Positions 58,768 through 64,000 of a stretch of 64,000 nt of DNA are shown in pieces. A program made the position numbers and the translations under genes. The DNA comes from JAXMEB01 sp046348545. Its GTDB lineage: Bacteria > Pseudomonadota > Gammaproteobacteria > Berkiellales > Berkiellaceae. A model generated the notes under the pieces. That model did not search any database. It had not been told where the DNA came from and saw only the letters and a program-made list of their open reading frames with translations. Numbering within the stretch: position 1 is the stretch's first letter; every line of letters begins with the position of its first letter. The stretch spans positions 434,001-498,000 of the forward strand of contig JAXMEB010000004.1 of NCBI GenBank assembly GCA_046348545.1, read 5' to 3'.

Positions 58768-60409
58768 ACACGATCCTTATTTGATACAACCTTATACTCG
58801 GTTATCGGAGTCCAAATTTTGGAAGATTCAGGAAAATTATTTTTTACACCGCGGTATTGATGTATTCAAAAAAGAAGTGCCCTTTTACATATCGAGTAAC
58901 ACTTATATCGCTCACCACTATGCTTATTTGTTATTTAACTTTATAGTTGAGTGGCAAGCGCAGCATCCTGAACATTTGCATTTGCCGTTTACTATTTTGG
59001 AGTTAGGGGCTGGCAGTGGAAAATTTAGCTTCTATTTCCTAAAAGCTTTTCAAGAGCTGGTTAAACAGCATTCGAGCACGCTCACGTGGCGTTATGTCAT
59101 TTCCGATGTGGTGCCGGGAAATGTTGATTTTTGTATCCAAAACGAAGATTTTAAGCCGTTTATTGAGACCGGTATCTTGGATTTTGCTGGTATTGATGTG
59201 AATAGTGATGATGATATCAATCTAAAATTACAAAATAAGACTCTGACAGCGGTTCATCAAGATACACCGCTTATTGTGATTGGTAATTATGTCTTTGATT
59301 GCATGCAACAAGATCTATTTGTGAAGAGCGATGGGCGGTTAAAGGAAGTACAAATAGAGGTAAAAAGTCGTTATCCTGATTTTAATCAGGATAAGCCTGA
59401 ACATCTGAATGAATTGCGTTTTAAACATCAATATTCTGATATTGCCGTCGAAAATTACTATAAAAATCCTATCTATAATCAACTACTGGTAGCTTACCAG
59501 CAAGATGTTCCCGAAGGGACGATGATACCCATCCCCATCACAGCGCTTCATTTTATAGAATACCTTGAAAAGCGATTTAAAAACGTATTTTTTGTTTGCG
59601 GTGATAAAGGTGTTGCGCTGAAAGAAGGTTTGATGGTGTCTTCACCACAAGCTCAATATAGCTATGATGGTTGCTATTCTTATTTTGTGAATTTTCATGC
59701 AATGGGACAATGTTGTATACAAAATGGGGGTAGCTATATCCCTACAGAGTACAATAATAGCTTTAAAGTCAATTTATTTTCATTAGGATTTACGCTAGAC
59801 GCCTTTAAAACAACAACCAGTATTTATCGGAATTTTATCGAGACTGGTGGGGCAGACGAATTTTGTGCTTTGATGGGAGAGTGTGAACGCTCTTCATTTC
59901 GATTTGATGCTCGAACCATTACTTCTTTTTTGAAAATGAGCTTTTGGGATCCAGATGTGTATTGTGTCATTCATGATCGCCTTATGGAAACTTTAAGTGC
60001 ATTCAATTTAAGTCTTTTTCCGGACTTATTAAAAGATATTGAACGTGTGAGTCAGAATATATATCGTTTAAGGCGCGATCCGGATCCCTATAATTTGCTT
60101 GGTATTTTTTATCAAACTTGTGGTATTAATGACAAAGCGATTGCAATGTATGAAAAGGCTTTATGGTTACATGGTGATAGGCCTGCGCCGCACCATAATT
60201 TAGGCATGATCTATGAGCAGATTGGCCATATTGATAAAGCGATCTCGCATTACGAAATAGCATTAAAAATCAACAAAAAAGATGATTATGCGAAGAGGCG
60301 ATTATACATTTTGAAAGGGAATTTCTTTGCGGTGCTCTGGCCTATTGGCATCAAACTAAGTGTTGTACTTGTGGGGTTGGCCGCGGTATTTTGGATTTTT
60401 AATGGATGA
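58760..60409 (+). CDS. Methyltransferase-like protein with TPRs and a C-terminal membrane anchor
   Basis: The 549-residue protein has a SAM-type motif ILELGAGSGKFSFYFLKAF (about 79-97), then VISDVVPGN and VIGNYVFDCMQQDLF, in the style of class I methyltransferases related to the SAM-dependent MidA/NDUFAF7 group. Two tetratricopeptide repeats follow near 445-520 (YNLLGIFYQTCGINDKAIAMY, HHNLGMIYEQIGHIDKAIS), and a hydrophobic helix ends the protein (about 528-547), suggesting a tail anchor. The substrate is unknown. It overlaps ttcA and ldcA, so it is co-expressed with them. Confidence 0.7.
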   Translation: MPEHDPYLIQPYTRLSESKFWKIQENYFLHRGIDVFKKEVPFYISSNTYIAHHYAYLLFNFIVEWQAQHPEHLHLPFTILELGAGSGKFSFYFLKAFQELVKQHSSTLTWRYVISDVVPGNVDFCIQNEDFKPFIETGILDFAGIDVNSDDDINLKLQNKTLTAVHQDTPLIVIGNYVFDCMQQDLFVKSDGRLKEVQIEVKSRYPDFNQDKPEHLNELRFKHQYSDIAVENYYKNPIYNQLLVAYQQDVPEGTMIPIPITALHFIEYLEKRFKNVFFVCGDKGVALKEGLMVSSPQAQYSYDGCYSYFVNFHAMGQCCIQNGGSYIPTEYNNSFKVNLFSLGFTLDAFKTTTSIYRNFIETGGADEFCALMGECERSSFRFDARTITSFLKMSFWDPDVYCVIHDRLMETLSAFNLSLFPDLLKDIERVSQNIYRLRRDPDPYNLLGIFYQTCGINDKAIAMYEKALWLHGDRPAPHHNLGMIYEQIGHIDKAISHYEIALKINKKDDYAKRRLYILKGNFFAVLWPIGIKLSVVLVGLAAVFWIFNG

Positions 60410-61341
60410 ATGTTATGAATTGGACGCCCTTAAAGGCAGGGGATATAGTTGATTTGGTAGCACCGGCCTCGCCTTTAAAAGACAAAGCGCAATTAGAGGG
60501 CATACTGGCATTTATTCGTTCATTGGGTTTGGTGCCTCGGTATCATGATGAGATTCTATCGCAGGTTTCTGACTCCCACCTTCCTTATCATTCCAATACG
60601 GATGCATCTCGATTAAAGCAACTACAAACGGCTTTATATGCGACGGATAGTCAAGCCATTTGGTGTGTGAGAGGGGGATATGGGAGCATGAAGCTACTGC
60701 CTGGCTTGAGTGCGCTCGTACCACCTCAAAAGTCGAAGTTATTGATTGGTTTCAGTGATATCACGATGTTGCATCTTTTTTTGAATCAACAGTGGGGATG
60801 GGAGACCGTACATGGTGAAATGTTGAGCCGATGGTGTGCACCAGAGGTCAGAACTAAAATGCAGCATCTGATTGATGTTATATTTGGGAAAGCTAAGCAG
60901 CTACAGTATACTGGACTCAAACCACTGAATCAGCCCGCCGAAAATAAGCCTACTATTCGTGCACCAATAATCGTTGGAAATTTATCACTGTTTCAGGCTA
61001 GCCTCGGCACCCCTTGGCAATTGAACCCTAAGGATAAAATTTTAATTCTTGAAGAGGTGAATGAGAATGCGTACCGGATTGACCGCATTTTAGAACAGTT
61101 TAAGCAGTCAAAAGTTCTTTCAGGTGTCAAAGCTATTATTTTTGGAGATATGGCGACCAAAGTGACGGAGGAGGAATCTAGTTTGATTGATAGGATGTTG
61201 ATAGATTTTGCTAAGTCTCACACTTTTCCAATCTATCAAATGAAAGAGATTGGACATGGTGACATGAATCACCCGCTTCCCTTTGGTGGGGAAGGGGTTA
61301 TTGGGTCTGATTTAAGGTTAACCTGCCGATTTAGAAGTTAA
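60406..61341 (+). CDS. ldcA: Muramoyltetrapeptide carboxypeptidase (LD-carboxypeptidase)
   Basis: LdcA removes the terminal D-Ala from murein tetrapeptides in cell-wall recycling (family S66). The 311-residue protein has DLVAPASPLKD near the start, CVRGGYGSMKLLPGL, the nucleophile region GFSDITMLHLFL, LILEEVNENAYRIDR with the catalytic Glu, and the His in IGHGDMNHPLPFG. The length is normal. It overlaps the methyltransferase gene by 4 bases and is the last gene before a repeat-filled 377-bp gap. Confidence 0.93.
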   Translation: MNVMNWTPLKAGDIVDLVAPASPLKDKAQLEGILAFIRSLGLVPRYHDEILSQVSDSHLPYHSNTDASRLKQLQTALYATDSQAIWCVRGGYGSMKLLPGLSALVPPQKSKLLIGFSDITMLHLFLNQQWGWETVHGEMLSRWCAPEVRTKMQHLIDVIFGKAKQLQYTGLKPLNQPAENKPTIRAPIIVGNLSLFQASLGTPWQLNPKDKILILEEVNENAYRIDRILEQFKQSKVLSGVKAIIFGDMATKVTEEESSLIDRMLIDFAKSHTFPIYQMKEIGHGDMNHPLPFGGEGVIGSDLRLTCRFRS

Positions 61342-61384
61342 TTTTATACTCCGCGTTATTAAAATTAGTCGCTAGGCTTGCTGT

Positions 61385-61638
61385 AACCTCAGTTCGGGGT
61401 TTTTTGGGATATACCCTTCACAGCTGAATTTTTGGGGTTGTTGCCTTCGCGATTCTCACCGCAGTCATGTACCTTGTGTACACTCCTGCGTCTCGAACGC
61501 TCGGCGCCTACCCGAAAAATCATCTGTTGTGGGTATACTAGATTCCGCATCACACGCTGCGCACTTCGTGCGCTTATCGCTGTGCGGAATGACGTCATTA
61601 CAAACCAACCCTGCCTTCAAAAACTCCGAACTGAGGTT
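61385..61638 (-). repeat. Family B hairpin repeat, short form, copy 4 (interrupted by element A)
   Basis: Ends are AACCTCAGTTCGG and CCGAACTGAGGTT. Without the nested A the element is 128 bp and contains only one hairpin (stem GCGCAC/GTGCGC, loop TTC). It shows that a short B form exists beside the 271-bp long form. Together with the A element it fills most of the gap between ldcA and the HU gene; no coding sequence is seen. Confidence 0.8.
61412..61535 (-). mobile_element. Family A MITE-like element, copy 8
   Basis: This 124-bp reverse copy with TA on both sides is nested in the short B repeat, 27 bases from its left end. It differs from copy 4 at only a few bases. It is the third B element in the window clearly carrying an A insertion. 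Confidence 0.85.
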
Positions 61639-61672
61639 GCTGTAAGATATTTTTTATATTTCGATATAGGTT

Positions 61673-61700
61673 AACCTAGCCTCAAATCTAAGGCTAGGTT
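61673..61700 (-). terminator. Stem-loop downstream of the HU-like gene
   Basis: AACCTAGCCT at 61673-61682 pairs perfectly with AGGCTAGGTT at 61691-61700 across an 8-base loop. It lies 19 bases beyond the HU stop codon (minus strand). The following bases are AT-rich but lack an immediate T-run, so termination is likely but not certain. Confidence 0.6.
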
Positions 61701-61718
61701 AGAAGAAAAGATGTTTAG

Positions 61719-62279
61719 CTAAACAACTTCTTTAAGAGATTTCAAAACGGTTGCTCTAACAGCTTTACGGGCTGGTTTAGCTGGGATTTTGATCTCTTCG
61801 CCTGTGAATGGATTACGACCCATGCGAGCTTTGGTAGCCTTCTTGTTAACGCGACGGATTTTAACGCCAAGCTCAGGAATAGCGAATTGTCCTGAACCTT
61901 TGGTGTTCATGTGACGTTCAACTAAGTTGCGGAGCGCGACAAACAGGTTGCGAATATCAGATTTACCTACACCAGTCATATCAGATAACTCAGACACGAT
62001 TTGTGACTTGGTTTGCTTCTTTGAGACGGGTGAATTAGACAAGGAAAGTGATTTAGCGGTTGTCTTGGTCGCTGTTTTAGTGCCCTTTGTCGTAGCAACC
62101 TTACGTTTGGTAGCTTTGACAGCCTTAGGAGCAGCTGGTTTACGTTTAGCAGCGGCACGAACTTTGGTTGTTGCCTTAGCTGTTTTCGTAGCAGCTTTCA
62201 CTACCTTTGCTTTTGCGGGTTTTTTTACTTTACGAGTTGTTTTTGCTTTTGTTGCCATTTTTTTTCTCTTTGCAGTCAT
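61719..62279 (-). CDS. HU-family DNA-binding protein with a histone H1-like N-terminal tail
   Basis: The 186-residue protein has an N-terminal half of about 85 residues made almost wholly of Lys, Ala and Thr (for example KPAKAKVVKAATKTAKATT), like histone H1 tails. An HU/IHF-type domain follows (SQIVSELSDMTGVGKSDIRNL, GQFAIPELGVKIRR, GRNPFTGEEIKIPAK). HU domains bend DNA; the tail should bind DNA nonspecifically and compact it. The ATG at 62279 has a perfect GGAGGT site 7 bases upstream. The tail resembles nucleoid proteins of developmental intracellular bacteria, where compaction marks the resting form. Confidence 0.88.
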   Translation of the reverse strand: MTAKRKKMATKAKTTRKVKKPAKAKVVKAATKTAKATTKVRAAAKRKPAAPKAVKATKRKVATTKGTKTATKTTAKSLSLSNSPVSKKQTKSQIVSELSDMTGVGKSDIRNLFVALRNLVERHMNTKGSGQFAIPELGVKIRRVNKKATKARMGRNPFTGEEIKIPAKPARKAVRATVLKSLKEVV

Positions 62280-62384
62280 TGCTGTACCTCCGTGTGATTT
62301 ACCAGGGAACAATCTAACATAACTTCTACTTCAAAAGAAAGCAGAATATACCAAAAACGATCATTTTTGATGCCATTTGTTTAA

Positions 62385-63122
62385 TTAAGAGCTCATTCTC
62401 GAACCCAGCTTGTGTCTTAACTTCAAATTAAGCATCTCAACGCCTACAGAATAGGCCATTGCAAAGTAAATATAACCTCTTGGAACATGAAAGCCTAACC
62501 CATCTGCAAAGAGGATCGTGCCAACCAAAATCAGGAAGCTCAAAGCGAGCATTTTAATAGTGGGATGGGCATCAACAAAGTCACCAATGCTTTTGGCGGC
62601 AAACATCATGATGAGCACTGAGATAATGATTGCCATCACCATGATTGGAACATGATCAGCAAGGCCGACAGCCGTTATAACTGAGTCTAGAGAGAAAACA
62701 ATGTCAATGATTGCTATTTGTATCAAAATGCTTAAGAAGCTAACCTGCTTCAGTTGACCTGTCAGTGTTGATGATTCGCTTTCTCTGTCTTCAAAAGACG
62801 CATGAATCTCATGCGTGCTTTTAGCCATGAGAAAAAGCCCTCCTAAAATGAGAACGAGATCGCGCCCTGAAATGGCATGCTGAAACACCGTAAATAAAGG
62901 ATTGGTAAGTCGAATTACCCATGCGATGGAAAGTAATAACAGAATACGTGTTCCCATTGCTAGCCCAAGCCCAAAAACGCGGGCTTTTTGCCGTTTTGCA
63001 GCGGGCAACCTCCCTACGAGAATGGTAATGAAGATAATGTTATCAACCCCCAGTACGATTTCTAGTGCGGTTAATGTTGCTAATGCTATCCAAGCTTGTG
63101 GATCATTTACCCATTCAAACAT
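62385..63122 (-). CDS. TerC family membrane protein
   Basis: The 245-residue protein has about seven membrane spans and the two acidic TerC signatures: EIVLGVDNIIFITILVGRLP near the N-terminus and DIVFSLDSVITAVGL in the second half. TerC-type proteins are thought to move metal ions (manganese in characterised members) for exported proteins or stress resistance. The start at 63122 has no close neighbour on the same strand, and the moxR gene diverges from it. Confidence 0.92.
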   Translation of the reverse strand: MFEWVNDPQAWIALATLTALEIVLGVDNIIFITILVGRLPAAKRQKARVFGLGLAMGTRILLLLSIAWVIRLTNPLFTVFQHAISGRDLVLILGGLFLMAKSTHEIHASFEDRESESSTLTGQLKQVSFLSILIQIAIIDIVFSLDSVITAVGLADHVPIMVMAIIISVLIMMFAAKSIGDFVDAHPTIKMLALSFLILVGTILFADGLGFHVPRGYIYFAMAYSVGVEMLNLKLRHKLGSRMSS

Positions 63123-63192
63123 ATGGTTGGCGTCTCTTAGTCGGGTATGTTAGTTTATTCGAAGTTTTATTATATAGGCTATATGGCTTTGA

Positions 63193-64000
63193 ATGAACAT
63201 CCTAACTGCATTTCAAAACTTACAAAAAGTGGCTAACCAGAATTTAATAGGACAACCCCATCTTGTTGAATCTTTATTGCTGGCGTTGTTAGCGGATGGG
63301 CATATCCTGGCTGAGGGGCCACCCGGCGTTGCAAAAACGCGAGCAATTAAGCTGCTTAGCAAAGGCATAGAAGGGCAATTTCATCGCATTCAATTTACAC
63401 CTGATTTGCTACCTTCTGATTTAACCGGCACAGAAGTTTACTACCATCAGACAGGAGAGTTTAAATTTCAGCCAGGACCTATTTTTCATAACTTACTGCT
63501 AGCCGATGAAATCAACCGTGCACCTGCTAAAGTGCAGTCTGCTTTATTAGAAGCCATGGCAGAAAAACAAGTCACAATAGGCAAAATCTCACATCCCTTA
63601 CCAGACGTTTTCTTAGTCATGGCCACCCAGAATCCTATAGAGCACGAAGGCACTTACCCATTGCCAGAAGCACAGCTTGATCGTTTTTTATTACATGTCA
63701 AAGTAGATTATCCCGATAAGACGGCCGAGAAGGAAATCTTAAATCTAGCCCGTATTGAAGCAACGCAGCTAGGAAGCCGTGAAACGGCTTATCCGATTGA
63801 AACCGTGGTAACCCAAGCCATACTATTTGAAGCGCGGAAAGAAGCGCTCGCTTCTTATGTAGCGCCGATGGTTGAGTCCTATCTGATAGAATTAATCTTT
63901 GCGACGAGGGAACCTCATAAATATGGTGATGATTTAAAACGTTGGATAGAATGGGGGGCAAGTCCTCGTGCGACGATAGCATTAGATCGTGTCGCCAGAT
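63193..64000 (+). CDS. MoxR family AAA+ ATPase (5' part)
   Basis: The first 269 codons of a MoxR ATPase are visible; the gene continues past the window. Walker A is EGPPGVAKTRAIKLL, Walker B LLADEINRAPAKVQSALLEAM, followed by ATQNPIEHEGTYPLPEAQLDRF and SPRATIALDR, all standard for the family. MoxR proteins act as chaperones, usually with von Willebrand (VWA) domain partners and DUF58 proteins encoded just downstream. The ATG at 63193 gives the typical N-terminus. Confidence 0.93.
   Translation, partial: MNILTAFQNLQKVANQNLIGQPHLVESLLLALLADGHILAEGPPGVAKTRAIKLLSKGIEGQFHRIQFTPDLLPSDLTGTEVYYHQTGEFKFQPGPIFHNLLLADEINRAPAKVQSALLEAMAEKQVTIGKISHPLPDVFLVMATQNPIEHEGTYPLPEAQLDRFLLHVKVDYPDKTAEKEILNLARIEATQLGSRETAYPIETVVTQAILFEARKEALASYVAPMVESYLIELIFATREPHKYGDDLKRWIEWGASPRATIALDRVAR

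Noticed and set aside
2489..61638. The interspersed repeats as a CRISPR array
   Set aside because: Copies are single, kilobases apart, in both orientations, and 124-271 bp long with no regular spacers; no cas genes are present.
62902..63153. Plus-strand ORF across terC
   Set aside because: It is a shadow frame of the strongly conserved terC gene on the opposite strand.

Overview
The window is about 64 kb of a moderately AT-rich gammaproteobacterial chromosome. Conserved housekeeping blocks alternate with accessory loci that look adapted to a eukaryotic host. The gene order ygfZ / DUF924-sdhE-ygfX / rpoE-rseA-degP / lepA-lepB-rnc-era-recO-pdxJ-acpS, a System I ccm operon, a BarA/GacS/LetS-type hybrid kinase, and proteins with eukaryote-like domains (RasGEF plus RhoGAP, ankyrin-like, patatin) point to the Legionellales (Legionella/Coxiella/Berkiella/Aquicella-like). 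That placement is inference from gene content; no 16S or marker search was possible.

Layout. 1-2.3 kb: the 3' end of lysS, two unrecognised minus-strand genes and an ankyrin-like gene. 2.3-2.9 kb: nested repeats. 2.9-8.8 kb: a GAF protein, ygfZ, DUF924-sdhE-ygfX, and rpoE with a very short anti-sigma gene and degP. 9.0-15.5 kb: one long overlapping operon from lepA to acpS. 15.5-23 kb: an accessory island with repeats, a small Cys-containing ORF, a 1149-residue RasGEF-RhoGAP protein, and two AAA_14/DUF4143 ATPase genes separated by copies of the 3' end of the adjacent kinase gene. 23-27.5 kb: the hybrid kinase, a substrate-binding protein and a small lipoprotein. 27.5-34.7 kb: rlmD, relA, mazG, a large membrane protein and sohB. 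34.7-41.2 kb: ccmABCDEFGH, a 33-residue membrane peptide and a PAPS-reductase-like protein. 41.2-43.6 kb: a PrsT-like TPR lipoprotein. 43.9-50.7 kb: a giant protein with a permuted papain-like N-terminal region and a C-terminal patatin phospholipase. 50.7-56 kb: a DUF3298 protein, a membrane protein, cysZ, a yheT-type hydrolase and a secreted metalloprotease. 56-64 kb: an AsmA-like protein, ttcA, a methyltransferase-TPR protein, ldcA, an HU protein with a histone-like tail, terC and the start of a MoxR ATPase gene.

Two interspersed repeat families dominate the intergenic space. Family A is a 124-bp MITE-like element (8 copies, one of them rearranged) with imperfect terminal inverted repeats and a TA on each side. 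Family B is a hairpin element in short (about 128 bp) and long (about 271 bp) forms. Two long B copies carry A at different positions, so each serves as the empty site for the other. With its TA duplication, A adds 126 bp (42 codons) and is open on both strands, so it can be carried inside reading frames, much like Rickettsia palindromic elements. No transposase is present in the window.

The most interesting candidates are the RasGEF-RhoGAP protein, the 2274-residue papain-like/patatin protein, the DUF4143 ATPase cassettes bounded by duplicated kinase gene ends, the nested A/B elements, and a self-complementary degP leader that could hide its ribosome-binding site.
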